Assembly (NCBI RefSeq): GCF_011303555.1
Contig: NZ_CP049868.1
Location: 1,550,001-1,614,000 of the forward strand
From: Pedobacter sp. HDW13
Lineage (GTDB): Bacteria; Bacteroidota; Bacteroidia; Sphingobacteriales; Sphingobacteriaceae
DNA length: 64,000 nt
Direction of reading: 5' to 3'
Both the position numbers and the translations under genes were made by a program. Positions 36,714 through 46,521 of the stretch are shown in pieces. Each line of letters starts with the position of its first letter. Position 1 is the first letter of the stretch. Below the pieces are notes generated by a model. That model worked only from the letters and a program-made list of their open reading frames with translations, was not told where the DNA came from and searched no databases.

Positions 36714-36747
36714 CAAATATAATGATTAAGAAATTTTACAGGCCAAA
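36714..36747 (-). promoter_or_regulatory. Candidate housekeeping promoter of the module 1 sigma gene
   Basis: On the minus strand TTTG (36747-36744) is followed after 22 bases by TATATTTG (36721-36714), close to the Bacteroidetes pattern TTTG then TAnnTTTG. The spacing is slightly longer than usual. It points toward the sigma gene start at 36599. Confidence 0.45.
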
Positions 36748-36767
36748 AAAATTGTTAAAATTAAAAA

Positions 36768-36786
36768 CCCCGCTTTAAGGGCGGGG
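36768..36786 (-). terminator. Terminator of the second Sus-type operon
   Basis: CCCCGC (36768-36773) pairs exactly with GCGGGG (36781-36786). On the minus strand a T-rich run follows. It lies about 40 bases after the DUF4302 stop at 36828 and isolates module 2 from the sigma gene of module 1. Confidence 0.85.
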
Positions 36787-36827
36787 CTGAGAGGTGCGGT
36801 TAATTTAATCAAATTCCTATTTATTTA

Positions 36828-38093
36828 TTATTCAAATGAAATCCAGCTTCTGGCATCATCGAAAGCAACTAAATCATACGATTTTTCGCCTGATTGAATA
36901 ACATAAAACCCAGCGGCTTTGAAAAAGTTATTTTGTGTATTTGTTACAATATTCCTGATTGCTACAGGTGCCGTTCCAAATGATCCGGCATTAGTAAATT
37001 TAATAGTACCATCAGCAGGGAAAGCTGCTATTGGCGCGGGTCCATAAGCGCCATAAGCTCCTCCTACAATAAAGCCTAAACGAGAATAAGCTACATTGAA
37101 TTTAGAGTAAAAAATTAGAAAATTAAACCCTGGTATAGTCCTTAAACCATAGGCATCGGGCACTCCATCAATCGTAAATCCGTTAAAACACGTCCAATAA
37201 GCACCGTTAGTTGGAGCATTAAACCACCTTTGCGCTGCAGTTTTATCATATTCAATTGGTACAATCGCTTCTTTAATCTCTATAGCCTCCCCTCCTTTAA
37301 TGCTGCCACTGATAAATCCGGTTCCTGTATTAAAATTTACTCCGTTGATTTCGCTTACCGTAGCTGTACCAACAGTTATTGGTGTAAATAAATTTATGGT
37401 TGTACCCGAAACATAATAACTGCTGCTAACTTTTTTCATTACGCCCGCATCGAGATAATTAAAGCCAATAATGTTTTGCCCAACGTCAATTCTAACCTCG
37501 CAGTTCGCTCCACCAATAGTGGTTCTTTTAAAGTAAGTTCTAAGTTTGGATAAAGTGGTGGCCATAGCTTCAGGAGAAGTCAAGGCATCACTATTTTCTG
37601 CTGCAGACTTCGACCGGACTAAAATCAGCTTACTTTTATTAAAGGTTCCTTCTAGCTTAATTGTATCCGCATTGGAAGATAAGAATGCAAACTCAAAATC
37701 TGCCAAATATCCGCTACCAGTAGTACCACCTAGTACCGACGGAGTTGGATCTGCTAATAAATGTAAGGTAGAATAAGAATCGAATAATAAAGTTGGGCGC
37801 TGCAGTGCCTTAAGGCGATATGAACTTTCAGCAGGTGTTGGATTAAAATCTGCAGACATGGTTGTTCTGTTTTTATCAGTAAAACTGAATAAAAAAGTAC
37901 CAACTACTTTACTGTTTGTCAATAAGAAACCTCTCCAACCAAATTGTGCTCCGGTTAGCTGTGTCTGATACGCTGTTAAGGTTGCCGATAACCGGTCATC
38001 AACATTACCGATAGCCGGCTCTGTTGTATCTTTTTTACAGGCACCCAATGCCAATGTAAACAAGAGTATGTATAATAAATGCTTTTTCATCAT
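36828..38093 (-). CDS. DUF4302 family lipoprotein (module 2)
   Basis: 421 residues. Lipobox LALGAC (Cys at about 19). Shares with the module 1 protein the segments DDRLSATLTAYQTQLT, LLFDSYSTLHLLADPTPSV and GYLADFEFAFL, so it is the same family, but it diverges toward the C-terminus and ends in WISFE rather than in the FYGTL-type end. It is the last gene of the module 2 operon, 16 bases after the metallopeptidase. Expected at the cell surface with the SusC/SusD pair; the molecular role is not known. Confidence 0.82.
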   Translation of the reverse strand: MMKKHLLYILLFTLALGACKKDTTEPAIGNVDDRLSATLTAYQTQLTGAQFGWRGFLLTNSKVVGTFLFSFTDKNRTTMSADFNPTPAESSYRLKALQRPTLLFDSYSTLHLLADPTPSVLGGTTGSGYLADFEFAFLSSNADTIKLEGTFNKSKLILVRSKSAAENSDALTSPEAMATTLSKLRTYFKRTTIGGANCEVRIDVGQNIIGFNYLDAGVMKKVSSSYYVSGTTINLFTPITVGTATVSEINGVNFNTGTGFISGSIKGGEAIEIKEAIVPIEYDKTAAQRWFNAPTNGAYWTCFNGFTIDGVPDAYGLRTIPGFNFLIFYSKFNVAYSRLGFIVGGAYGAYGPAPIAAFPADGTIKFTNAGSFGTAPVAIRNIVTNTQNNFFKAAGFYVIQSGEKSYDLVAFDDARSWISFE

Positions 38094-38109
38094 TTTTGAT
38101 CTTTAATTA

Positions 38110-39564
38110 TTACAATGTTCCAAATAAATATGAGGTTGCATCTGTTGTTTTTACAAGACCACCGAATATACTTTTCGATTGTGGTACAATATCATCCACC
38201 CAACGAACATTAAATGCCTGACTGTTGAAATAGGCTAGCAAAGTAGGAATGTAAGTTTCGATAACCCTGGCATTAGCATAATTAGCTGTGGTTGGCTGTG
38301 AAGCAGCATAGGTCAGGGTAATCACCCCATTAACATTGCTGATATCGTAATCGAAATCGCCATTGTTACCAACACCTAAAGCCACCGTTGGATCCATATA
38401 ATTAACCCTTAAAGTAAGTTTATTAGCCGCTGTAAAAATTAACGAAATATTGTCGATATAATAACCTTTATTGGTTTGTGGATTGCCAGCCTGTAGGGTT
38501 GTATTTGCAGTATTATAAGCCGTTAAAAACTTGGTTGATAAACCTGTTAATTTTTGAGGGTTTATGGTAATGGTACTATAAGTTTTACCCGGTCCCAATA
38601 AACTGTTAAAATCTGGAGTTGCCGATTGTGCTTCTATTGCAGACTGAGTTCTGATTTGTAAATCAGTTAAATCTATACCCCAGCTATCTTTCATATAAGA
38701 TACCACAATCGATTTCTTTTTTAAGAGCTTAGCCCTCGCATCGGTATTTTGTTCGTAAACCCCTTTTCCGTTTCTTTTGATATAAAGCCCGTCATACACA
38801 AAGAGATTATTTATGATGTTATCAAAATTAGCTTGTCCGCTTTCCAGTAAAGTTGATAAAGTCTCCACAAAATCGTCATCCTTATTTGATCTTGAGTAAG
38901 GTGTTATAAAACCCTTTCCCCAAAAATCGGCCTCGTACATAATCTTATCCAGCGCCGGATTTGTAGAGTATGCACCTCTAAAAATATTAAACCAGGTAGC
39001 GGTATAATCAGAAGGCGTGATTCTTTGATAATCAGGCACCACGGCAATATTCTGATTCAGGATATGGCCAAACTCGTGGTGCATGGTATGTAAAATCTGT
39101 TTCACAGAAGGCTTATTGGCCGGATTAAAGGTGTTCAGGTCAAGCAAAACAATTTTCCGGCCCGCTTCTGCCGTACCCAGGGTAATGGTACCATTGCTGT
39201 TGTACGAAGGGCTACCCGCCAGATAAAACTGTTTTTGGGTATATTTCTTCATAAAATCTTCGCCTTTTATTGCTGCATATGGCACTATCCAGGTACTTTT
39301 AATAATGCTCATAATGGGCACTACCAATTCTTCTTTAACCGGTACAACGTTCTTATAAATTTCTCCCAGTTCAGACCTGTCCCATTTATATTTTACTTCA
39401 ATGTTATATGGAGTAGTATAGTTTGTACTAATCCATTCATCTATTGGCCCCTTGGTCCAGGTATCGCCGCCCAAACCAACTATATTGGCACTTAAATCAT
39501 CTTTTTTGCTGCATCCTGCTAAAAAGATTGTTGCTAAAGCAACCATTAATAATGTCTTTTTCAT
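38110..39564 (-). CDS. Zinc-binding metallopeptidase lipoprotein, Mx1 type (module 2)
   Basis: 484 residues. Lipobox IFLAGC (Cys at about 18). The zinc motif HHEFGHILNQ lies near residue 163 and DDDFVETLSTLLESG about 70 residues later, with a probable Glu ligand. The N-terminal stretch (KGPIDEWISTNYTTPYNIEVKY-type) is parallel to the module 1 enzyme, which shows common descent, but overall the two have diverged well. The C-terminal module ends SIFGGLVKTTDATSYLFGTL, very like the end of the module 1 DUF4302 protein. Surface protease or binding role inferred; substrate unknown. Confidence 0.86.
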   Translation of the reverse strand: MKKTLLMVALATIFLAGCSKKDDLSANIVGLGGDTWTKGPIDEWISTNYTTPYNIEVKYKWDRSELGEIYKNVVPVKEELVVPIMSIIKSTWIVPYAAIKGEDFMKKYTQKQFYLAGSPSYNSNGTITLGTAEAGRKIVLLDLNTFNPANKPSVKQILHTMHHEFGHILNQNIAVVPDYQRITPSDYTATWFNIFRGAYSTNPALDKIMYEADFWGKGFITPYSRSNKDDDFVETLSTLLESGQANFDNIINNLFVYDGLYIKRNGKGVYEQNTDARAKLLKKKSIVVSYMKDSWGIDLTDLQIRTQSAIEAQSATPDFNSLLGPGKTYSTITINPQKLTGLSTKFLTAYNTANTTLQAGNPQTNKGYYIDNISLIFTAANKLTLRVNYMDPTVALGVGNNGDFDYDISNVNGVITLTYAASQPTTANYANARVIETYIPTLLAYFNSQAFNVRWVDDIVPQSKSIFGGLVKTTDATSYLFGTL

Positions 39565-39582
39565 AATAATATGCTTTTATAG

Positions 39583-41051
39583 TTATCTGGGATTTGCAGC
39601 TAAACCTGCTGCAACAGCATCTTGTGGGATTTGAACCAACCTTCTCGGGTCATTAACTCCCAGTGTAATTGTATTTAAACCATTGGCTGGAACATGTACA
39701 ATCGGGATTTTCAGCCTTACAATATCTAACCACCTTAAGCCTTCGTGCATATATTCCTGGCGTTTAAAGTTGATAACTGTCGCCACCAAAGCATCTTTAG
39801 CAGATAAGCCTGTAAAAAATGTGGTAGCTTTGGTTTCTGTAAATTTATCGGTAGTTGCAGAATAGCCAATAATCCTTTTTGATAAATAAATATCCAAATC
39901 GGCAATGGTTTGGGCATTGTTGCCAAGCATGGCATTGGCTTCGGCCCGGTTAAACAACACCTCTTCGGTAGTTAGTAAAGGTACCATATTGTAGGCATCG
40001 CCAAAGTTGGCACTAATGGTCTCTTTTACAAAGTGCTCTCTGAATTTAGGAATATTATAAAATGCTTCGTTTGCACCAAAAATTTTCGCAACCATGGCCA
40101 GCGATTTTCCGGTTGGGTTGTTACCCGGATTATACACTGTTGACAATACCCCGAGCTTAATCCGTAATTGTAAGCACCATAATTTCTTCCCCAATACGAA
40201 TTTGCTTCCTGTAACAACAAGTTGGCAGGTTCGGTAGAGTTGGAGTACAATGCCTGCAACTCATAAAAACCCAATACATTATAAGTAGTATTCCAGGCCC
40301 TTAGGTTATCGGTAATTGTGGCCGCCGGGAAAACAGCATTGGCATTATCGATTACTTTTTGATAATCTCTTTTAAATAAATAAAAGCGTGTAGCAAAAGC
40401 ACGGGCCGCCTGTGTGGTAAAATGATACTTTGGCACCCTGTAGCTATTGTTATTGAGCAGTGGTAATCCTTCGGTTAAATCTTTCTCAATATTGGCATAA
40501 ACACTTGCTACTGTGCCTCTGGTATAATTACCCTCTACTATTTTTTGTGGCAAGGTAACATACGGAATACCCGGATCGGATGCAGCTGTAGCTGGATCGT
40601 AGGCTTTAGCAAACAAGGTAACTAACATAAAGTGTACGTAAGCCCTGGCTACAAGTGCTTCACCCCTGCTGGCCGAATATGCTGCAGTATTGCCGCCTTT
40701 ATCAATAGCTTCCAAAGCATAATTTGCTGCCGCAATGGCTTTATAGCAAGCATTCCAATAAAATGGAGGGGTATCTACTGAGGTTGCGTCAATCTGATCA
40801 ATGTAATTCCATGGAGATGAATTGGGTAAAGCCCTGGCTGTTATCCCTTTATCGCCGGCATTATCGCTCATGGCTTCGGTAAAAGGAAGATAACTGCCAT
40901 GTGGATAGGCATTGGCCAGTAATTCGGCAACTTTAACCGGGCTGTTTAATTCAGTACGGTCGTCTGGCTGATGCTCCAAAAATTTCTTACAACCACCAGA
41001 TAGTAGTAAGCCTGAGCATGCGATATATATGAATATTTTATTCTTTTTCAT
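39583..41051 (-). pseudogene. RagB/SusD family lipoprotein gene, frameshifted (module 2)
   Basis: The 5' part (41051 to about 40153) encodes a normal SusD: lipobox LLLSGGC, KFLEHQPDDRTELNS and AYVHFMLVTLFAKAY. After GAYNYGLSSG the frame slips, and the original frame stops at 40026. The remainder continues in another frame (STVYNPGNNPTGKSLAMV to the natural end LAANPR at 39583). Restoring one base in the run of four C at 40149-40152 (four G in the coding strand) joins the two parts without gap into a protein of about 488 residues, equal to its paralog in module 1. So this is a recent single-base loss, a switchable tract or a sequencing error. If real, the product is a 341-residue truncated protein. 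The genes before and after look intact. Confidence 0.88.
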
Positions 41052-41068
41052 TTTCTGTTCAATTTAAA

Positions 41069-44000
41069 TTAGAATCCAACTTTTAGCGAAAGTGTATACT
41101 GTTTTGGAATTGGCAAGGCTACACCACCTGAGGCAAAAAACTCAGGATCTTGTCCTTTTAGCTTTTTATCCGAATAGATTAACCAAAAGTTATTGGCAAC
41201 AGCACTGATTGATGCGTTGTTTGCGCCAATAGTTTTCAGGATTTTTGCAGGTAGTGCATATGAAAGAGATATTTGTTTTAACCTGATAAAACCACCATCA
41301 GCAACTCTAGCTGTAGAATAGTTGTAGGTATTGTAAGGATATGTTCCACTTATTTTAGCTGCAGCTTCTATATCCAGAATTGAAGGGATATTGGTTTTCA
41401 GCTCATCGCCAGGTAAAGTCCACCTGTCTTTAAATTCGTTCGGCAATGCATCCAAGTCTGAATAAGAAGTGGCAAATATCGGGTTCAGCCTGATTTTATT
41501 TCCGGCCGAAAAGGTAAATAACGAACCCAATGTAAAGCCTTTGTAACTTACACTATTGTAAAAACCACCTGTTAATTTCGGATCTGTGGGACCTTCATAT
41601 TTCAGGTATTTGGTTTCTAAACTCTGCATATAAACATTGGTACTTTTCTCACCTTTTTCATTGATAAATTCAGGGATACCAGTATCGTGGTTCAAGCCAG
41701 TAAAATCAACTGAATATAGACCCCGGTATGGATAGCCTTGCTGAGGACCACCATCGGCCGCTACCAGGCTAAATATATTTTGTGGGCTTGAGAGTTTAGT
41801 TACTTTGTTTCTGTTGTAACCAAAGTTTAAATTACTCTTCCAGTTCCAGTCCTCCGTTTTAATAATTGGTCCGCTTAAGGTTACCTCAATACCTTTCGAA
41901 TTCATATCAGCATAGTTAGCCGTGGTTAAATACTGCCCACCAATACCCGAAGTTCTTAGTGGACTGATTAAATCGAAACCATTTCTATTGTATACATCAA
42001 CTGTTAAATTTAACTTATCTTTAAAAAAGCCAAGGTCTACACCAATATTGGTTTCGTATTGTTTTTCCCAGGTTAAATCTCTGTTTTCAATATACTCGAT
42101 ATTCATCACCGATTCGGTTTCGCTGGTATATGGTCTTAATGCACTTCCATTTCTTAAAACCAGCGCCGAGTTTGTAGCGCTACCTAAACTGGCCGTTAAG
42201 CCATAAGTAGCCCGTATGGTAGCCCGGTTTAAGATTTTAGTAAGCTTATCGTTATCAAAAAACTTTTCTTTATCAATGTTCCAGGCACCAGAAACGTTCC
42301 AGGTTGGCAACCACCTTGCTGTAGCTGAGCTACCCAACTGGTTCGAACCATCGTATCTGCCGGTAGCGTTAAACGAATATTTACCATCGTAAGAGTAAGC
42401 AGCCCTTGTCATAAATGCAGCAAAACGGTCGTAACGGTGGTTCATTGAATAATAATTCAGGTTATTAAGTACCGACTGTTTAACAATGTTTGGATCTACA
42501 AAAGGTACACCTCCCTTATCGTACTGGTAACCATAACCAATCATGCTTCTGGTCTGGCGGTCGGCCATGCGCATTTCCTGGAAAGCATAAACATTAATGA
42601 AATGTTTATCGTTAATGTTCTTATCATATTCTAGTGAGTTCCTAACCATGTACGATTTAAGGAAATCGTCGGTAGTATTATAAAAACCACCGTACGGAAG
42701 TACTACAACCGGTTGTAATTCGGGGTGAGCCGGATCGCGGAATAAAAAACGGTTATTATCCTGAATATAAGAATCGCCATTGGCCCTGTAGGCATTGGCC
42801 ATATTAGCGTTTTCTCTTACTTTATGTTCATTGCCACTTTTCACATAACGCATCGAAGCCAGAAAGTCGTACTTAAAGTTTTTGGTAAATTTATAACCTA
42901 AACCTCCCTGAAGTTTAAAATCGAGCATACTCAAATCCAATGAGTTGTTATCCAGCTCATCTAAAATATTGAAATTGGCAAAATTTCTGGTAAAACTTTC
43001 GCGGTTTCCGTTTTGATCGAATGCGGTTAAGGTTCTGCTGGTATTTAAAGCATAACTAAATGGATTGATATCGAAGTCCCTCGAATATTTTCCTTCAACC
43101 GGGTTACTCACCCTGCCGACAGTTCCGGGTGCTTTTTGGTTACGGATAGACCCTGTAGTAATAAAGTTAAGGGTAAGCTTGTTAGAAAGGTTAAATACAG
43201 CGTTTACGTTACCTGTATAACGCTCTACGCTATTACCTACCGCCCAACCGTTATCGTTTAAGTAACTTGTAGAAATATATAACTGCGATTTATCTGTTCC
43301 TGATGAAATACTGATACCATGTTCCTGCAACAGCGAGTTTTTAAAAAGTACATCAAACCAATCCGTATTTGCCGTAGCATAACGTGATAAAAATGTATTT
43401 CTGGCCTCTGGAGTATTAGCCAATCCAAATGCACCCGATGTTGCATCGTAAGTATTAATCAACTGATACATTTTTGTATACACCCCACCATCGGTAGCCC
43501 TTGATGCACTAGAGTGGTTTAACCAACCTTTACGTGCCAACTCCGAATACACCGACATCTGATCGGACGAATTCATGATATTATAATTATCGTAAGTAGG
43601 CTTTAAATAAGTAGAAAAGTTACCTGTATAAGAAATTAAAGTTTTACCTACACGCCCCTTTTTAGTAGTAATTACCACCACACCATTCATCGCCCTTGCA
43701 CCATACTGCGCCGTTGCTGCAGCATCTTTTAAAATATTGAAGCTCTCAATGTCATCGGCATTGATACCGGCAACTGACGATCCGATTAAAGTGCTTACAT
43801 CACCTGATGATAATTGCTCGTTAGAAATGTTAACCACATCTTCAAGAATTACACCATCAACTACCCAAAGCGGTTTATTTTCGCCTGTAATTGAAGTTGC
43901 TCCACGTACGCGGATTTTAGGTGCTGCACCAAAAGTACCCGAAACATTTTGTACCGATACACCTGCTACCCTACCTTCGAGCATCCGGCTTACATCGGTA

Positions 44001-44692
44001 ATACCATCCTGTTTAACATCTGCTCCCTTTAAGGCAGTTGCCGCACCGGTAAATAGTTTTTTATTCAGGTTTTGGTAACCAGTAGAAACAATGTTTACCT
44101 CGCCCAGTTCTTTCGAATCTTCTTCAAGGCTCACGTTGATTACTGTTTTACCAGCTACCGATACCTCTACGGTTTTATAACCAACAGATGCAAAAGATAA
44201 TATAGCATTATCCTTAACGGTAATCTGGTATTCGCCACGCGCGTTAGTTGAAACTGCATTGGTTGCACCTTTTTCGCGTACGCTTACACCTGGCATGGTC
44301 GTACCATCCTTTTTATCGCGTACAATACCTTTTATGGTTACCTCTTTTTTCGCATTACTTTTAGGTACCTCAACAACCTTTAAAATTACCTGGTTGCCAA
44401 CAAGCCTGTAAGAGATATTTTTTTGTTTAAGCTGATCAAGTGATTCTGTTATCGAAGATAACTTAGATGGCACATCGAGCACCATAGTTTTATTGATCTC
44501 AGCAGCATCATAAACAAAACTTACTTTATAAGCCTGCTCAATTTTTTTCAGGTAGTTATCCAACCTTTCGGGTTTCCCGCTGGCTTGCCTTGCATCTGCC
44601 CTGGCCAAAACTGCCCAAAAGATTGCACATACCAGCAAGGCCAGCTGGCGCAAACTCATTCCAGCATTTCTTTGGTAGAATTTTTTCTCCAT
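41069..44692 (-). CDS. SusC/RagA family TonB-linked outer-membrane transporter with STN domain (module 2)
   Basis: 1207 residues. Signal segment LRQLALLVCAIFWAVLARA, then an STN domain (about 35-110, with VSFVYDAAEINKTM), a carboxypeptidase-regulatory-like domain (120-200), a plug (205-350, with VAGVSVQNVSGTFG and KPLWVVDG) and a barrel ending GVALPIPKQYTLSLKVGF. Plug and barrel are plainly close to the module 1 SusC, while signal peptide and STN domain are hardly alike. It imports a ligand with the (frameshifted) SusD partner. It starts only 16 bases after the fecR stop with no terminator between, so it is probably read from the sigma/fecR transcript as well as from any promoter inside fecR. 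Confidence 0.95.
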   Translation of the reverse strand: MEKKFYQRNAGMSLRQLALLVCAIFWAVLARADARQASGKPERLDNYLKKIEQAYKVSFVYDAAEINKTMVLDVPSKLSSITESLDQLKQKNISYRLVGNQVILKVVEVPKSNAKKEVTIKGIVRDKKDGTTMPGVSVREKGATNAVSTNARGEYQITVKDNAILSFASVGYKTVEVSVAGKTVINVSLEEDSKELGEVNIVSTGYQNLNKKLFTGAATALKGADVKQDGITDVSRMLEGRVAGVSVQNVSGTFGAAPKIRVRGATSITGENKPLWVVDGVILEDVVNISNEQLSSGDVSTLIGSSVAGINADDIESFNILKDAAATAQYGARAMNGVVVITTKKGRVGKTLISYTGNFSTYLKPTYDNYNIMNSSDQMSVYSELARKGWLNHSSASRATDGGVYTKMYQLINTYDATSGAFGLANTPEARNTFLSRYATANTDWFDVLFKNSLLQEHGISISSGTDKSQLYISTSYLNDNGWAVGNSVERYTGNVNAVFNLSNKLTLNFITTGSIRNQKAPGTVGRVSNPVEGKYSRDFDINPFSYALNTSRTLTAFDQNGNRESFTRNFANFNILDELDNNSLDLSMLDFKLQGGLGYKFTKNFKYDFLASMRYVKSGNEHKVRENANMANAYRANGDSYIQDNNRFLFRDPAHPELQPVVVLPYGGFYNTTDDFLKSYMVRNSLEYDKNINDKHFINVYAFQEMRMADRQTRSMIGYGYQYDKGGVPFVDPNIVKQSVLNNLNYYSMNHRYDRFAAFMTRAAYSYDGKYSFNATGRYDGSNQLGSSATARWLPTWNVSGAWNIDKEKFFDNDKLTKILNRATIRATYGLTASLGSATNSALVLRNGSALRPYTSETESVMNIEYIENRDLTWEKQYETNIGVDLGFFKDKLNLTVDVYNRNGFDLISPLRTSGIGGQYLTTANYADMNSKGIEVTLSGPIIKTEDWNWKSNLNFGYNRNKVTKLSSPQNIFSLVAADGGPQQGYPYRGLYSVDFTGLNHDTGIPEFINEKGEKSTNVYMQSLETKYLKYEGPTDPKLTGGFYNSVSYKGFTLGSLFTFSAGNKIRLNPIFATSYSDLDALPNEFKDRWTLPGDELKTNIPSILDIEAAAKISGTYPYNTYNYSTARVADGGFIRLKQISLSYALPAKILKTIGANNASISAVANNFWLIYSDKKLKGQDPEFFASGGVALPIPKQYTLSLKVGF

Positions 44693-44708
44693 AGTTGATT
44701 TTAGTTAA

Positions 44709-45689
44709 TTAATTGATTTGTGTGTACGGTGTCTTTAAAGTGATTGTGTCTTTATTTATAGTAATCTTTAATCCATAGGTTTCTTTTAACACAGCTAAAA
44801 CTTCTGACAAACTGTTGTCTTTAAATGTTGCATTGAACTTTTTAACAAGTGGCTGGTTGGTTTCTAAAAGAATATTCTTTTGATAGTAACGGCTGAGTTG
44901 TTTACATACCTCTTCTAAAGGTGTATCTACAAATACAAGTTCGTTGCTTAGCCATGCATCTGCATTTTGCGAAAGCCGGGTGGTAAACTGCCTGTTCGAA
45001 ATGCTGTAAGATAAAGCCTGCCCGGCCACTAAAATGGATGATGTACCATTGGTGTAAGGCGAAAACAATACCCTGCCGGTTTTCACATCCAGATCGATTT
45101 TATTTTGCGAATAATTAATGTTGAATGATGTACCCAGCACTTTAACTTTCGATTGGCCCATTAATACACTGAAAGGACGCTTTGGATCTTTAGCTATTTT
45201 AAAAAAAGCCTTGCCCTGGATTAAATAAATCTCACGGGATGATGAGGCAAAGGATTTAGGATATTTAACAGAGGTATTTTCTGCCAGAATAACTTTCGAA
45301 CCATCAACCAGCAGAATTGAATCTTTTTGGCTTGCTCCAGTTTGTAGGGTAAGGTAAACCTGCTTATTGTTCAGGCTATAAAACCAATACCCGGCTCCGA
45401 GCAAAACTAGTGTAGCAGCGATATTGCGAAACCAGATAAAGCCTGTAAAAGGTTTATAAGTATGCTTTTTTAATTCGCGTTTAAAATTGGCTTCCGCCTG
45501 CCTGGTATCGATCCTGTTTAAGGAAGTAGATCTTGCAGATAAATCCCATACCCTCGATATTTCACGAAAATATGCTTCATTTTCAGCAGATGCTGACCGG
45601 TAAGTATCTATTGCAGCACGGGTAGTTTCATCCTGCGGATTGTTTAAATACCGGACAATTAAATCCAGGTATTCTGATTGGTTAAGCAT
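44709..45689 (-). CDS. FecR-family anti-sigma factor (module 2)
   Basis: 326 residues from the ATG at 45689 (MLNQSEYLDLIVRYL, a usual FecR start); the frame reaches a TTG at 45722 that is less likely. N-terminal sigma-binding helices (1-75), one membrane helix (about 88-104, NIAATLVLLGAGYWFYSL), a periplasmic FecR domain (KDSILLVDGSKVILAENTSV and IQGKAFFKIAKDPKRPFSVL) and a STN-like C-terminal segment (LEEVCKQLSRYYQKNIL). It controls the ECF sigma encoded 131 bases upstream in response to the SusC of this module. Sequence similarity to the module 1 FecR is limited to the family core. Confidence 0.92.
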   Translation of the reverse strand: MLNQSEYLDLIVRYLNNPQDETTRAAIDTYRSASAENEAYFREISRVWDLSARSTSLNRIDTRQAEANFKRELKKHTYKPFTGFIWFRNIAATLVLLGAGYWFYSLNNKQVYLTLQTGASQKDSILLVDGSKVILAENTSVKYPKSFASSSREIYLIQGKAFFKIAKDPKRPFSVLMGQSKVKVLGTSFNINYSQNKIDLDVKTGRVLFSPYTNGTSSILVAGQALSYSISNRQFTTRLSQNADAWLSNELVFVDTPLEEVCKQLSRYYQKNILLETNQPLVKKFNATFKDNSLSEVLAVLKETYGLKITINKDTITLKTPYTQIN

Positions 45690-45820
45690 TTTTAGTTCGT
45701 TGGAGTTATAATATAAAGACAAACCAAACCATAAAAACCCCTAAATAAATCTCAAAAAAATAAATATATTTTAAAAAATCCATCTGCAATAGGCTAAAAA
45801 CAACTTTTTAAATCAAAAAA

Positions 45821-46423
45821 TTAATATAAATAAAGTGCCATTACGGTTAAATAACTTTTCGCTTTTCTATTTAAAGCAGGGTCGTCTATAAATTTGCTCC
45901 TTAAAGTTTTAAGTGCATTACCGATATGGTTTTCGACCGTTTTTTCCGATATACTAAGTTCCAATGCTATTTCCCTGTATTTAAAATTATCAAATCTGCT
46001 CAGTTTAAATACTTTTTTGCATTGGGCAGGTAGTTTCTCTATTTCATCGCGTAAAATAATGATCATTTCATTTTCTTCATCCAGATCGGTGAAGTACCCA
46101 TCAGAAAACTCGGCAGCTAATTTTAAATGATGTTGCTCCAGGTTTTTTTGGCGGTTGGCAAAATTAATAGACGCATTTATAATCGAACGGTATAAATATG
46201 ATTTTACACATTTAACTTCAGTAAGGCTATCAGGAAATTCCCAGATTTTAAGAAAAATATCCTGCACAATTTCCTCAGCTGTATGAATATCGCTAATGTA
46301 CTTATCACTAGCCAGAATAAGTTTCTGAAAATAAGAAGTGTAGAAACGTGTAAAGGCAGCGCTATGTCCCCTTTCTATTAACGAGATCAAATCCCTTCCT
46401 GTTTCTATTTTTGCAGCATCCAT
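45821..46423 (-). CDS. ECF RNA polymerase sigma factor, Bacteroidetes family (module 2)
   Basis: 200 residues from the ATG at 46423 (MDAAKIETGRDLISLIERG); the frame reaches upstream only through a TTG. Region 2 is at about 40-62 (IHTAEEIVQDIFLKIWEFPD) and region 4 near 130-170 (LPAQCKKVFKLSRFDNFKYR, then SISEKTVENHIGNALKTL). Family role: directs transcription of the SusC module when released by FecR. A perfect 12-base palindrome 44 bases upstream of the ATG may be an operator. It is only distantly similar to the module 1 sigma. Confidence 0.92.
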   Translation of the reverse strand: MDAAKIETGRDLISLIERGHSAAFTRFYTSYFQKLILASDKYISDIHTAEEIVQDIFLKIWEFPDSLTEVKCVKSYLYRSIINASINFANRQKNLEQHHLKLAAEFSDGYFTDLDEENEMIIILRDEIEKLPAQCKKVFKLSRFDNFKYREIALELSISEKTVENHIGNALKTLRSKFIDDPALNRKAKSYLTVMALYLY

Positions 46424-46466
46424 TAATACATAATTGCTTCCAACACTTAATACCGAACCAATTATA

Positions 46467-46478
46467 CACAATATTGTG
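46467..46478. promoter_or_regulatory. Palindrome upstream of the module 2 sigma gene
   Basis: CACAATATTGTG is a perfect 12-base palindrome within the near-palindrome TGCACAATATTGTGTA on the minus strand. It lies 44 bases upstream of the sigma ATG and 44 bases downstream of the DUF420 stop, so it could be an operator for the sigma gene or chance in AT-rich DNA. Confidence 0.35.
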
Positions 46479-46521
46479 CAATTATTAATACAAGAAATGA
46501 ATTTTAAACTAACGGATTAGG

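Noticed and set aside
45690..45722. TTG start for the module 2 fecR
   Set aside because: The ATG at 45689 gives the usual FecR N-terminus; the additional residues have no family match.
46424..46471. TTG start for the module 2 sigma factor
   Set aside because: It would place the palindromic spacer in coding sequence; the ATG at 46423 gives a normal sigma length.
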